Shown: piece by piece, positions 1 to 7,961 of the stretch | Numbering within the stretch: the first letter of the stretch is position 1 | Layout: each line of letters opens with the position of its first letter | Source: Brevibacillus fulvus | GTDB taxonomy: Bacteria > Bacillota > Bacilli > Brevibacillales > Brevibacillaceae | Length of the DNA: 64,000 nucleotides | NCBI RefSeq assembly: GCF_016908525.1 | Contig: NZ_JAFBEB010000001.1 | Span: 2,501 to 66,500 of the forward strand | Direction: 5' to 3' | The notes under the pieces: generated by a model | Database searches by the model: none | Told to the model about the DNA's origin: nothing | What the model saw: only the letters and a program-made list of their open reading frames with translations | Program-made: the position numbers and the translations under genes

Positions 1-45
1 TTGTGGCTCCGACATTCGTGGGTTCGATTCCCATCGATCGCCCCA
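1..45 (+). tRNA. tRNA-His (GTG), 5' truncated by window edge
   Basis: Only the 3' half is present. The anticodon loop begins at base 1 with GTG at 3-5, followed by a T arm with TTCGATT and an acceptor strand ending in discriminator C and an encoded CCA (43-45). The C discriminator and this 3' sequence are typical of bacterial tRNA-His. It lies 3 bases before tRNA-Cys, so it belongs to the same cluster. Confidence 0.9.
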
Positions 46-48
46 TAT

Positions 49-122
49 GGGAGTATAGCCAAGGGGTAAGGCACGAGTCTGCAAAACTCTCATCCCCGGT
101 TCAAATCCGGGTACTCCCTCCA
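49..122 (+). tRNA. tRNA-Cys (GCA)
   Basis: The 74-base gene has a GGGAGTA/TACTCCC acceptor stem, a CTGCAAA anticodon loop giving anticodon GCA, a TTCAAAT T loop and an encoded CCA. It is the second gene of the tRNA cluster, 10 bases before tRNA-Arg. Confidence 0.96.
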
Positions 123-132
123 TCTGTCTTAA

Positions 133-209
<77 letters not shown>

Positions 210-318
210 TATTGTTTAAAATTGTCTAGCAACACTGCTGTGTAGCAAATGATTACGGCAGACGCCGAAGGATCTACGCTGCAACGGGCTTTGTTGGCGA
301 GGAAGAAACATAGTTGTT

Positions 319-356
319 AACCTCCTGCGGACTACAAAAGTCCAAGGGAGGTTTTT
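319..356 (+). terminator. Intrinsic terminator of the tRNA cluster
   Basis: AACCTCC (319-325) pairs with GGAGGTT (347-353), with an inner GGACT/AGTCC pairing, followed by a T run. It ends the His-Cys-Arg tRNA transcript. Confidence 0.8.
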
Positions 357-359
357 CAC

Positions 360-1099
360 GTTTTGTGCTCAGTTAGGCGTAAATCGGCAGTTCATTGGTG
401 GTAGAAATGGCTTAACCGTCAATGATCCGTTTATCCTGACCATTGTCCGGAAAAAAGAGGAAGATTAGTCGCTTGGACCGAGGTGATTCTTTGTCTGATG
501 CAGCTAGTTGACATAAAATACCCGGTAAAAAATAGCGATCTATGAGACATGCCAAAAGAACGAGAGAAATGGATGATGAAATCGTTCTAAAGATCTCTTT
601 TCGGAATATAAGTAAAACTAGCCTTATTATCTGGTTCTATGCGAAAAAATGCGTATTGACGCCAAGAGAAGCGCTGTGTATACTTCGTTATTGGCGAGGA
701 GTGCAAAGAAAAAACTGGAGCAGCGGATTGGCACATATATGATACAGAAGCAGTCCGTTTGCAGCCCATTGGGGAACGTGAGCATGATTCCATAGACAGT
801 GCAACGTTATATAAAAAAGCCCATTGACAAATTCGGGCATAGTTCTTCAATCAAACAGGCAAGTAAGCTTCGAAGGGGAGGCTTTTTTTTCTGACCGTTT
901 TCCTAGAGGAATAGAAAGGTGGAAACGGGGGAAAGGTGATAAAAGCATAGTTTCTTGTTTTGCCACTTTTGTATGATTGCGGCAAGGCTCGAAATGATGT
1001 AAACTCGCAATGTGATGTTGTAAATAGAGAAAATTTGGAAGTAATCACTAACCTAAACGGAACAGAAACAAGATCGAGTTTAGGTCGAGGAGTAGACAA
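360..1099. other. Gene-poor stretch
   Basis: About 740 bases between the tRNA terminator and the glycosyltransferase gene. Short open frames occur on both strands, but none has a convincing ribosome-binding site plus start. The only coding-like signal is the fragment at 660-827. The last 100 bases should hold the promoter for the next gene, but no clear -35/-10 pair was recognised. Confidence 0.5.
660..827 (+). pseudogene. Gene fragment of unknown origin
   Basis: An open frame of 55 codons ends with TGA at 825-827. It reads like a real soluble protein C-terminus (for example WHIYDTEAVRLQPIGEREHD) but has no ATG, GTG or TTG start with a ribosome-binding site; an in-frame stop lies just upstream at 657. 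It may be the 3' remnant of a decayed or frameshifted gene. The family was not recognised, and chance coding-like composition is possible. Confidence 0.3.
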
Positions 1100-2338
1100 A
1101 TGAGTATACTAAAAGAGATAATTGAGGGTTTAATCATCGGAATTACAACGGTTACAGGTGTCGTGAGTACTTACCAGACATTGGTTTCGTGTGGAGGGTT
1201 ATTTCGTCGTAAAGAAGAAGTGGCAAATAAGCCGCAAAAAACATTTGCGGTGCTGATTGCTGCCCATAATGAGAGTGCAGTCATCGCACCCCTGATTGAA
1301 AATCTAAAAAAACTGGATTACCCAAAAGAAATGTACGATATTTTTGTCATCTGTGATAACTGTACCGATAACACAGCGGAGATTGCCCGACAGCATGGTG
1401 CGATTGCCTGCGAACGTTTCGACAACACAAAACGGGGAAAAGGATTCGGCATCGAGTGGATGCTGGAGAACCTCTGGTCCATGCCGAAACAGTACGATGC
1501 AGTGGTCATGTTTGATGCCGATAACTTGGTCGACAAAAACTTTTTGTTGGTGATGAACGACCGGCTCTGCAAAGGGGCTCGCGTGATTCAGGCATACCTG
1601 GATTCCAAAAACCCGTTTGACTCGTGGATTACGCTTTCTTATGCGGTTACTTACTGGTTTACAAACCGGATGTGGCAGCTGGCACGCCATAACCTTGGAT
1701 TGCCAAATACACTCGGTGGAACCGGATTGTGTATCGAATCCAAACTGCTTAAGGAAATGGGCTGGGGAGCAACCAGCCTGACCGAAGACCTGGAGTTCGC
1801 CACACGTTGCATCGAACGGGGAATTTACCCGACGTGGGCGCATGACACCAAAGTTTACGACGAGAAGCCGATTGACTTGAAATCATCCATGCGTCAACGG
1901 TTGCGTTGGATGCAAGGTCATTACGATGTAGCGGGACGTTACATCGGCTCGGTCAGTAAAAATGGGTTGAAACAAATGAAACTGGGAATGCTGGATGCTG
2001 CTTTTTATCTGTTTCAACCGATGTATGTTCTAATTGTTACATTTATGTCCATTTTGTTTGCCGGACGTTTCTTCGATATCGAATGGCTGACCCCATCCGT
2101 TCAGCCGTTACCGGACTGGTTTGTTTTTACGACCACCGGGCTGTTTTACCTGTTGCCATTCCTCGCCTTGTATCTGGATAAGGTACCGCTGAAAGGATAC
2201 ATCGGCTTGATCTTTTTGCCTTTCTTCTTCTTGACCTGGCTGCCGATTTTCTTTTACGCGTTCTTTACAAAGAAGAACCAGGTCTGGAGCCATACGGTGC
2301 ACAGCCGGGCGATTCGGATCGAAGAGATCCAACAATAG
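1100..2338 (+). CDS. Membrane glycosyltransferase, family 2 (processive type)
   Basis: 412 residues. One N-terminal membrane helix (about 8-29) is followed by a cytoplasmic GT2 domain (about 48-280) with the start motif VLIAAHNES (51-59), the metal-binding DAD (139-141), TED (228-230) and QRLRW (266-270). Three C-terminal membrane helices follow. This arrangement is that of cellulose-synthase and poly-N-acetylglucosamine-synthase type enzymes, which polymerise and export a beta-linked sugar chain. The product cannot be told from sequence. No deacetylase, c-di-GMP-binding domain or other exopolysaccharide gene is adjacent. GAGGAG lies just before the ATG, and a terminator follows, so it is probably transcribed alone. 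Confidence 0.85.
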   Translation: MSILKEIIEGLIIGITTVTGVVSTYQTLVSCGGLFRRKEEVANKPQKTFAVLIAAHNESAVIAPLIENLKKLDYPKEMYDIFVICDNCTDNTAEIARQHGAIACERFDNTKRGKGFGIEWMLENLWSMPKQYDAVVMFDADNLVDKNFLLVMNDRLCKGARVIQAYLDSKNPFDSWITLSYAVTYWFTNRMWQLARHNLGLPNTLGGTGLCIESKLLKEMGWGATSLTEDLEFATRCIERGIYPTWAHDTKVYDEKPIDLKSSMRQRLRWMQGHYDVAGRYIGSVSKNGLKQMKLGMLDAAFYLFQPMYVLIVTFMSILFAGRFFDIEWLTPSVQPLPDWFVFTTTGLFYLLPFLALYLDKVPLKGYIGLIFLPFFFLTWLPIFFYAFFTKKNQVWSHTVHSRAIRIEEIQQ

Positions 2339-2353
2339 CGAACTGCAGAATGA

Positions 2354-2393
2354 ACAAAAACCACAGGGAAGCTCCTTGTGGTTTTTGTCGTTT
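2354..2393. terminator. Bidirectional terminator
   Basis: ACAAAAACCACA (2354-2365) pairs perfectly with TGTGGTTTTTGT (2377-2388), with T-rich flanks on both sides. It lies between two convergent genes, the glycosyltransferase and the CotF-like genes. Confidence 0.85.
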
Positions 2394-2397
2394 TTGG

Positions 2398-2691
2398 CTA
2401 CACCATTTGGTAGCCCATCGCTTGTGAAGCTTCCTGCAAATTTTGCTTAACCATTTGCATCGGTTCCATCTTCGCTTGATAATAGCCTTGCTGGATCGCA
2501 AATTGGGCCAGACTTTGCTGGTAATGGACAGCATCCATCATCTGTTTCTCCAGGACATTGCGGAGCTGTTGGTTCTGCGCTTCATTGATCGCACGCGCGT
2601 ACAACATCACTGCTTGTTTGGCCGAGTTCAACAGATCAAGGGCGATTGTTTTTTCAGAAACGCCGGAAGCGGCAGTTGTGCTCATGGGCAT
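2398..2691 (-). CDS. CotF-like spore coat protein
   Basis: 97 residues, glutamine- and methionine-rich, almost entirely helical. The core ALDLLNSAKQAVMLYARAIN and the repeated YQQ/QQGYYQAK segments match the CotF coat-protein family, in which a helical bundle is placed in the spore coat by the mother cell. AGGAGG sits four bases before the first ATG and ten before a second ATG two codons in; either may be used. It follows the smaller CotF-like gene by 18 bases, so the two form an operon reading leftwards. Confidence 0.75.
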   Translation of the reverse strand: MPMSTTAASGVSEKTIALDLLNSAKQAVMLYARAINEAQNQQLRNVLEKQMMDAVHYQQSLAQFAIQQGYYQAKMEPMQMVKQNLQEASQAMGYQMV

Positions 2692-2709
2692 CTTTCCTCC
2701 TGGCAGCGA

Positions 2710-2904
2710 TTATTGGCCGAAGATTTGCTGAAATTGTTGGAGATGCTGACGGCTCACCTGGAGATCTTGCTGGATCAGGGAGCGCAGTTCGGTGCTGTTC
2801 ACTTGGGAAAGGTAAACCTGCGCTTTTTCGGCACAAATCGTTTTAAACCCGATAATTTCATGGACGTCGAGGCATTCGTGAGGGGCGAACGATTGACTGG
2901 GCAT
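2710..2904 (-). CDS. Small CotF-like spore coat protein
   Basis: 64 residues. The start chosen is the ATG directly after AGGAGG (spacing about 7); a longer frame upstream has no site. The sequence HEIIGFKTICAEKAQVYLSQ and a following QQDLQVSRQHLQQFQQ helix resemble half of a CotF bundle, so it may pair with the 97-residue product encoded next. First gene of a two-gene operon. No sporulation sigma-factor promoter could be fixed with confidence in the 150 bases upstream. Confidence 0.7.
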   Translation of the reverse strand: MPSQSFAPHECLDVHEIIGFKTICAEKAQVYLSQVNSTELRSLIQQDLQVSRQHLQQFQQIFGQ

Positions 2905-3078
2905 GGGATGCTCCTCCTTTTCCTTGTTCCTTGTCGAACGGGGCCGTTTTAGAACAGAGCGGCACATGCATAGGATGGATCACAGCTCGTTTCTCTATGC
3001 CAGCAGGATTTACTTATCGCGAACTTACATAAAAACCTGTTAGAATAAAAAAGTCAGGTTATGAAAGGAGTTATGGCA

Positions 3079-4041
3079 ATGAACACGAGCACCGACTCGC
3101 TGATTGTCCCTGAAGGCCGGCGATGGGGAGACAAGCGCTTTCATACATGGAATTATCATTTACGCCAGCAATTTGAGGATAAAGTATTTAAAGTGCCCCT
3201 CGATGGAGGATTCACTTGCCCCAATCGCGACGGAAAAGTAGCGATCGGCGGCTGCACCTTTTGCAGTGCCAGAGGATCGGGCGACTTTGCCGGAGATCGG
3301 CGGCTGGATTTGGTGAGACAATTTGACGATGTAAAAAGCCGCATGCATGAAAAATGGCCGCATGCCAAATATATCGGCTTTTTCCAGGCCTTTAGCAACA
3401 CCTATGCGCCGGTTGAAGAACTGCGCGAGATGTATGAAGTTATCCTCCAACAGGAAAATGTCGTAGGCCTGTCGATTGCCACCCGCCCCGACTGTTTGCC
3501 GGACGATGTGGTCGAATATTTGGCAGAGCTGAACGAACGCACCTACCTCTGGGTAGAACTGGGCTTGCAAACGATCCATGAACGGACATCCGCTTTGATT
3601 AACCGCGGACATGATTATCAATGTTATCTCGATGCGGTGGAAAAATTGCGCAAGCACAAGATCCGGGTTTGCTCGCACATTATTTTCGGCTTGCCGGGCG
3701 AAAGCAGGCAGGAGATGATGGAGACCGCGCGTGCAGTAGCCAAACTTGATGTGCAGGGAATCAAAATTCACCTGCTTCATTTGTTGCGCAAAACACCGAT
3801 GGTCAAACAGTATGAGCAAGGATTGCTGCGGTTCCTGACACGCGAAGAGTACACCAAACTGGTGGTTGATACATTGGAAATCCTGCCGCCGGAAATGGTT
3901 GTGCAGCGGGTTACGGGAGACGGTCCCGCCGATCTGTTGATCGGTCCGATGTGGAGCCGCAACAAATGGGAAGTGCTCAACGGCATTGACGCAGAATTGG
4001 CGCAGCGCAACAGTTGGCAAGGGAAATATTGGCGCGAATAA
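3079..4041 (+). CDS. mnmL: Radical SAM protein of the YtqA/MnmL (TIGR01212) family
   Basis: 320 residues from the ATG eight bases after AAAGGAG; two upstream ATGs are too close to that site. Residues TCPNRDG (46-52) and GGCTFC (57-62) supply the three cluster cysteines C47, C59 and C62 in the CX11CX2C spacing of this family, followed by a TIM-barrel core (IFGLPGES). In B. subtilis YtqA (MnmL) takes part in making the mnm5 group on wobble uridine 34 of tRNAs and is encoded with the methylase MnmM (YtqB). No MnmM gene is adjacent here; the next gene is on the other strand. Confidence 0.85.
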   Translation: MNTSTDSLIVPEGRRWGDKRFHTWNYHLRQQFEDKVFKVPLDGGFTCPNRDGKVAIGGCTFCSARGSGDFAGDRRLDLVRQFDDVKSRMHEKWPHAKYIGFFQAFSNTYAPVEELREMYEVILQQENVVGLSIATRPDCLPDDVVEYLAELNERTYLWVELGLQTIHERTSALINRGHDYQCYLDAVEKLRKHKIRVCSHIIFGLPGESRQEMMETARAVAKLDVQGIKIHLLHLLRKTPMVKQYEQGLLRFLTREEYTKLVVDTLEILPPEMVVQRVTGDGPADLLIGPMWSRNKWEVLNGIDAELAQRNSWQGKYWRE

Positions 4042-4042
4042 T

Positions 4043-4090
4043 AACAGCCCCTCCAGCGGCAGGTTGTACCGTTGGCGGGGCTGTTTCCGT
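4043..4090 (+). terminator. Terminator-like hairpin after the radical SAM gene
   Basis: AACAGCCCC (4043-4051) pairs with GGGGCTGTT (4077-4085); the T run after it is weak and interrupted. The following 180 bases to the next gene hold nothing recognisable. Confidence 0.6.
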
Positions 4091-4267
4091 TTCGTTCAGT
4101 GTGTTTCGCCGAGGATGGACACGTCACGGCATAGCTGTCCTGCTCCCGTTCGGCGCGATACACTTGTTCATGCCGAAAACAGTTCGGGATGGTTCATCGA
4201 CGCCAGCGCCGTATGTATGCTGTCCAGCGGGAAAGCCGGGAAGAGGTGTCAAGCAGAGGGGGATGAA

Positions 4268-5014
4268 TCATCGCAAATTGCTTTTGCTCATTTTCGAAAA
4301 CTGTTTATAGGCCCGCAACGGATAGTTTGTAATAATGCCGTCAATTTGCAACTTCGCCAGATTTTTCATCCCTTTCACATCATTGATCGTCCACCCGTAC
4401 AAGGTCAACCCATGCCGCCGCGTTTCCTCGACGAGCGAGGCCGTTATTTCCTCTTGCGGAGCGTGCAATTGATCCGCCTGAAACCGCAAAGCCATTTCCC
4501 AGGGGGTTCGCAAACGGCCGATGTATAACAAGCCGGTTCGCAAATCGCCCGCCAACTGTTTGACGTGAAGCAGGCTGTCGTAGTTAAACGAAGAAATGAC
4601 CACGCGATGTTCCAATTGATATTTTTTGATCAGCTCAATCACTTTTTCCTCAAGTGAAGGCTGCGGCAGCAAAAAGTTTTTGAGTTCGACCAACATCAGC
4701 AACGGGGTATAAGCGACGAAGGCACACACTTCCTCAAAAGTTGGAATCGTGGTGGGATGGAGTCTTTCATCCAGCCAATTTCCGACACGCAATTGCCGCA
4801 GTTCAGCCAATGTATGGTGCGAAACGAGTCCGGTTCCGTCTGTGGCCCGATCCAGAAAGTGGTCGTGGATGACCACAACTTGCTGATCTTTGGTCAGCTG
4901 AACATCCAATTCGATTCCGTCTGCGTGATGGCGCAGGGCTGCCTGAAAGGCTGGCAACGTATTCTCGGGATAGCGGCCGGAAGCACCGCGATGGGCAAAG
5001 ATGAGCGGTTGCAT
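4268..5014 (-). CDS. Glycerophosphodiester phosphodiesterase
   Basis: 248 residues from the ATG preceded by GGAAGGAGG; an upstream open extension of 56 codons lacks a site and crosses a terminator. The TIM-barrel GDPD signature is complete: HRG (8-10), PEN (16-18), the metal ligands E35 and D37 in IELDVQ, and the catalytic H50 in VIHDH. It hydrolyses glycerophosphodiesters to glycerol 3-phosphate and an alcohol. No signal peptide, so cytoplasmic. The end of the protein is the usual GWTIND and DGIITNYP segment. Probably monocistronic. Confidence 0.9.
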   Translation of the reverse strand: MQPLIFAHRGASGRYPENTLPAFQAALRHHADGIELDVQLTKDQQVVVIHDHFLDRATDGTGLVSHHTLAELRQLRVGNWLDERLHPTTIPTFEEVCAFVAYTPLLMLVELKNFLLPQPSLEEKVIELIKKYQLEHRVVISSFNYDSLLHVKQLAGDLRTGLLYIGRLRTPWEMALRFQADQLHAPQEEITASLVEETRRHGLTLYGWTINDVKGMKNLAKLQIDGIITNYPLRAYKQFSKMSKSNLR

Positions 5015-5131
5015 GGCAAGGAATCCTCCTTCCTCTGCCAAACTGGCGCTTTCACAAGCGGGTATGGCCAGAGTCGGCTTTTCTTCATACCAGATAAATA
5101 TGCCGGGGGACGGGCTGACTTGCCGAGAAGA

Positions 5132-5160
5132 ATAAAACTCCCTCTGCGAAAAAAGGGAGC
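5132..5160 (-). terminator. Terminator of the small membrane-protein gene
   Basis: Read on the minus strand, CTCCC and GGGAG (5155-5159 and 5138-5142) form a hairpin followed by TTTTATT. It lies just after the 28-residue gene and before the phosphodiesterase gene. Confidence 0.65.
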
Positions 5161-5171
5161 CTGAGGCGAAG

Positions 5172-5258
5172 CTAACTGTCAAGGACGGTCAGGACAATGA
5201 CCAAAAGAACAAAGAGAACGAGCACCAGCCGAAAATCGGTTTTGCCTGCGAGCGACAT
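5172..5258 (-). CDS. YjcZ-like sporulation microprotein
   Basis: 28 residues. GGAGGG stands seven bases before the ATG. A short polar N-terminus (MSLAGKTDF) leads into one hydrophobic helix, RLVLVLFVLLVIVLTVLDS, the pattern of the YjcZ family of tiny sporulation membrane proteins, although the glycine/tyrosine-rich N-terminus of that family is missing. A sigma-K-like -10 element lies upstream and its own terminator downstream, supporting a real gene. Confidence 0.6.
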   Translation of the reverse strand: MSLAGKTDFRLVLVLFVLLVIVLTVLDS

Positions 5259-5293
5259 GGGAAGTCCCTCCTCACCATAAATCTGCTTCTGAT

Positions 5294-5302
5294 TAGCATA
5301 TG
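5294..5302 (-). promoter_or_regulatory. Sigma-K-like -10 element
   Basis: Minus-strand CATATGCTA matches the sigma-K -10 consensus CATANNNTA exactly, 36 bases before the start codon of the 28-residue gene. A good -35 AC at the right distance is not evident, so this is a suggestion only. Confidence 0.35.
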
Positions 5303-5351
5303 CACGAACGTGGTACACTGGCACGAACGCATTTACAGATTCGCAAAAGTT

Positions 5352-5359
5352 TATACAGT
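5352..5359 (+). promoter_or_regulatory. Sigma-E-like -10 element before ablB
   Basis: TATACAGT matches the sigma-E -10 consensus CATACANT at seven of eight positions and lies 63 bases before the ablB start. A GCATTTA resembling a -35 lies 16 bases upstream, one or two bases further than usual. The homologous B. subtilis yod genes are sigma-E dependent, which fits. Confidence 0.35.
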
Positions 5360-5422
5360 ATGGCGAATGACGCAACGGTCTCTCCCGGCTAGAATGAATG
5401 CGTAGAGAGGAGGGACGCGGAG

Positions 5423-6265
5423 ATGAATGTTTCGCGAATGATAGAGCGCGGCGAATTGATCATTGACCGGCAAAATCAGCGGATCAAGCTGTTTGGTCAC
5501 CCTGGCGGTGAGACAGAAGCGATCCACCAGGAGCTGTGTACGTTAGCCAAGCGGGAGTCTGCCAGCAAACTGATTGTGTATGCCAGAAAAGCGGAAAAGG
5601 AAACGTTCGTTCAAACCGGCTATCGGGAAGAGGGCAGAATTGACGGCTTTTACGCCGGAGAGAATGCCTATTTGTTATCCTGGTTTCTGACTGAAGAACG
5701 GGCTGCCTCTGCCGCCGGGACGCTGGCCGATGAAATCATGCAAATCAGCCTGGCAAAGTCAGGCAGCGGAGAGCCAAAATCGTTGCCAAACGGTTACCGC
5801 ATGCGGGCTGCACATGCGGCAGATGCGGAAGAAATGGCCAGATTGTACAAGCAAGTATTCTCTACTTATCCGACCCCGTTAGATGATCCTGCCTACATTC
5901 GTCAAACAATGAACGAATCGACCTACTATTTTGTCATTGAGTGGAACGATGCGATTGTCTGCGCTGCCTCGGCTGAAGTCAGCCGGAAATATCGTTCCGC
6001 GGAATTGACCGATTGTGTGACTCATCCCGATCATCTTGGCAACAGCTTGATGCAGCCATTGTTTACTACCTTGCAACGGAAAATGGAAGAGCTCGGCATT
6101 TACTACCTTTACACGTTAACGAGAGCTTTGTCGCTGGGGATGAATGTAACCGCCGCCAAGCATGGTTATCAGTATCGCGGAAGATTAATCAACAATTGCA
6201 CGATTTTTTCCGGTTTTGAAGATATGAATATTTGGGTCAAGCCGCTTAAAGCGACTTGGGAATAG
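5423..6265 (+). CDS. ablB: Putative beta-lysine N-acetyltransferase AblB/YodP
   Basis: 280 residues. The C-terminal half (about 125-270) is a GNAT acetyltransferase fold and the whole length matches the AblB family, which acetylates N6 of L-beta-lysine using acetyl-CoA. In archaea the product is an osmolyte; in Bacillus the gene (yodP) sits with kamA and the yodQRST catabolic genes. Here kamA is not adjacent, but yodT, yodS, yodR and yodQ homologues follow after the divergent regulator, so a catabolic role is likely. GGAGGG lies upstream of the ATG. Its 3' end overlaps the convergent pucR-type gene by 20 bases. Confidence 0.85.
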   Translation: MNVSRMIERGELIIDRQNQRIKLFGHPGGETEAIHQELCTLAKRESASKLIVYARKAEKETFVQTGYREEGRIDGFYAGENAYLLSWFLTEERAASAAGTLADEIMQISLAKSGSGEPKSLPNGYRMRAAHAADAEEMARLYKQVFSTYPTPLDDPAYIRQTMNESTYYFVIEWNDAIVCAASAEVSRKYRSAELTDCVTHPDHLGNSLMQPLFTTLQRKMEELGIYYLYTLTRALSLGMNVTAAKHGYQYRGRLINNCTIFSGFEDMNIWVKPLKATWE

Positions 6266-7808
6266 GCAAGTCCTCCGGATAAAGAAGATGGTGCAGCCGA
6301 TAGGCCATCACTGCCAGCTGCAACTGCCAGCGTTGCGCGTGGTCGCTCAGGTCACAGCCTGTTTTTTCTTCAATCTGCTGCAAGCGGTACTTTAAAGTGT
6401 GGCGGTGTATATACAAGGCTTGCGCTGACTGCAGACCGTTCAGGTTTTGCCGGAAATAGACCTGTAACGTTTCAAACAGCTGCTGCCCGTGCTTCTGGTC
6501 GTGCTCCAGCAGTTTTGCCAAAAGGGGGCGCCAAAGCATCTCCAATTGTTGCGCCTGCTGGTGAAAGGGAAATAAAAATTGGTAGCCTTGCAACTCATCA
6601 TAACGAAGCACGTGACGCCTCCCCCCCACCAACGGAGCCGTCTTCACGGAAAAAATCGCTTCTTTGGCCGCTTCCCCCAGTTCGGATAGCTGCGACCGCG
6701 CCAGACTGACGCCAACTTGCACCGGTTCCTGCGGATACAGCCGAGTCCATTCCTTGACGAAATCGCGCAAAAACCGTTCATTTTCCGGCCGTGCATGCAG
6801 GAGCAGCAGCAACAGATCGGAACGCTGCCGTGACAAACAGGAGATCTGCTTGCGGGCAACCAGCCGTTGGACAATGGTACTGACACGGGTAGATTGTTCC
6901 GCGGATGGCAAAGCGGCCGGGCCGCACTGTCCGACCTGGATTGCCGCGACCAAGTGGCGGCCCGTCAGGGAATATCCGAGCATCTGACTGCGAGCCTCCA
7001 ACTCCCGGCCGGCGGTGGCACGGCCTTGCAACAACTCCTCGGCCAAATCTCCCTGCATGCGCCACTCCGTCGTAACGATAGCCCGCTCCTTCATGTATTC
7101 CAGCGCACAGAGCGTAGCGGCATGCTTGATGGCGATATAGTCCAACTCCTGCCACTGGTTTTGAGGTTTCGTCAACGTTAATTGGCCGTAGGTTTCCAGA
7201 TGGGCGCGAATCGGGACGGTAAAGCCGGTTTGGCTGTCGATCGACGTTTCCGGTGAATCGCCGATCGTTAATACGCGATCGCCAAACACATCGCTGAGTT
7301 CTACCCGTCCTCCCGTCAATTCGGCAAGGATTTTCGCGATCGCCGGCAGTCCGCCATGCGACAGAGCGGCCTCAATCATCTGGTGATGGATGGCGGCGGA
7401 ATAAGCCATTGTTTCAAACTGCCGGTTGATGATCGGCTGCAAAATGGCGCGTGTAACAGTGGAGAAATTCAGCTGGGCCGGAATCTCAATCAAAGGCAGG
7501 CTGTGCCGGTCGGCCATCTTCCGCAAAAAAGCGGGTATCTCCTGCAAATAAAAGCCGGTGTGCAAAGCAACGCCGCTTAACTTGCGCGCCACCAGCGAGG
7601 GAATAAAGTTGGCCATCTTCTCCGGAGTGTCTTGCAACCCATACCCCGTGGTAATCAAAAATTCCCCTTCCTGCAACCGGGTCACGTCTTCCAGAATTTC
7701 GACAATCGTCACCCAGCGGATCACATTGTCCAATCCAGCTTCGCCGGCAACCAGACGGGTCTGCACCATATCGGGAAGCTGAATCGCTTCGCGGATCGTT
7801 ATCGTCAT
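6246..7808 (-). CDS. PucR-family transcriptional regulator
   Basis: 520 residues. The start chosen is the ATG (MTITIREAIQ) after GAGGGGGAG; a long upstream extension is only antisense to the aminotransferase gene. Residues about 1-125 are the PucR ligand/sensing domain, the middle is a degenerate GGDEF-like (CdaR) domain, and the last 60 residues (QALYIHRHTLKYRLQQIEEK) are the PucR helix-turn-helix. Such regulators activate purine, GABA or amino-acid catabolism. Lying divergently from yodT, it most probably controls the beta-lysine/GABA genes in response to a pathway intermediate. The minus strand carries TATAAT at 7838-7843 upstream. Confidence 0.9.
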   Translation of the reverse strand: MTITIREAIQLPDMVQTRLVAGEAGLDNVIRWVTIVEILEDVTRLQEGEFLITTGYGLQDTPEKMANFIPSLVARKLSGVALHTGFYLQEIPAFLRKMADRHSLPLIEIPAQLNFSTVTRAILQPIINRQFETMAYSAAIHHQMIEAALSHGGLPAIAKILAELTGGRVELSDVFGDRVLTIGDSPETSIDSQTGFTVPIRAHLETYGQLTLTKPQNQWQELDYIAIKHAATLCALEYMKERAIVTTEWRMQGDLAEELLQGRATAGRELEARSQMLGYSLTGRHLVAAIQVGQCGPAALPSAEQSTRVSTIVQRLVARKQISCLSRQRSDLLLLLLHARPENERFLRDFVKEWTRLYPQEPVQVGVSLARSQLSELGEAAKEAIFSVKTAPLVGGRRHVLRYDELQGYQFLFPFHQQAQQLEMLWRPLLAKLLEHDQKHGQQLFETLQVYFRQNLNGLQSAQALYIHRHTLKYRLQQIEEKTGCDLSDHAQRWQLQLAVMAYRLHHLLYPEDLPIPKSL

Positions 7809-7961
7809 CGCAACGTCTCCCCCTCTCTGTCTGTTTCCATTATACAAAATGTACAAAATATTTCGCTTATTGCCGAAACATTTTCTGTCAGTTGGGAGAA
7901 TGGCGACTGCGGCCGCCCGCGCTACGATAAAAGCAACAAGAACTGACAGGAGGCTAAATGG
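7809..7961. promoter_or_regulatory. Divergent regulatory region between pucR-type gene and yodT
   Basis: It holds a minus-strand TATAAT for the regulator gene (no good -35), the direct repeat TACAAAATGTACAAAA around 7842-7858, and an inverted repeat CTGTCAG (7885-7891) with CTGACAG (7943-7949), the second half touching the yodT ribosome-binding site. These are candidate operator parts; which one the regulator binds cannot be told. Confidence 0.35.

Noticed and set aside
542-1099. Three short open frames (542-742 plus, 587-850 minus, 851-1099 minus)
   Set aside because: No ribosome-binding sites, no recognisable domains, and mutually overlapping on opposite strands.
3160-4020. 286-codon minus-strand frame antisense to the radical SAM gene
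   Set aside because: The plus-strand gene has complete motifs; the reverse frame is a shadow.
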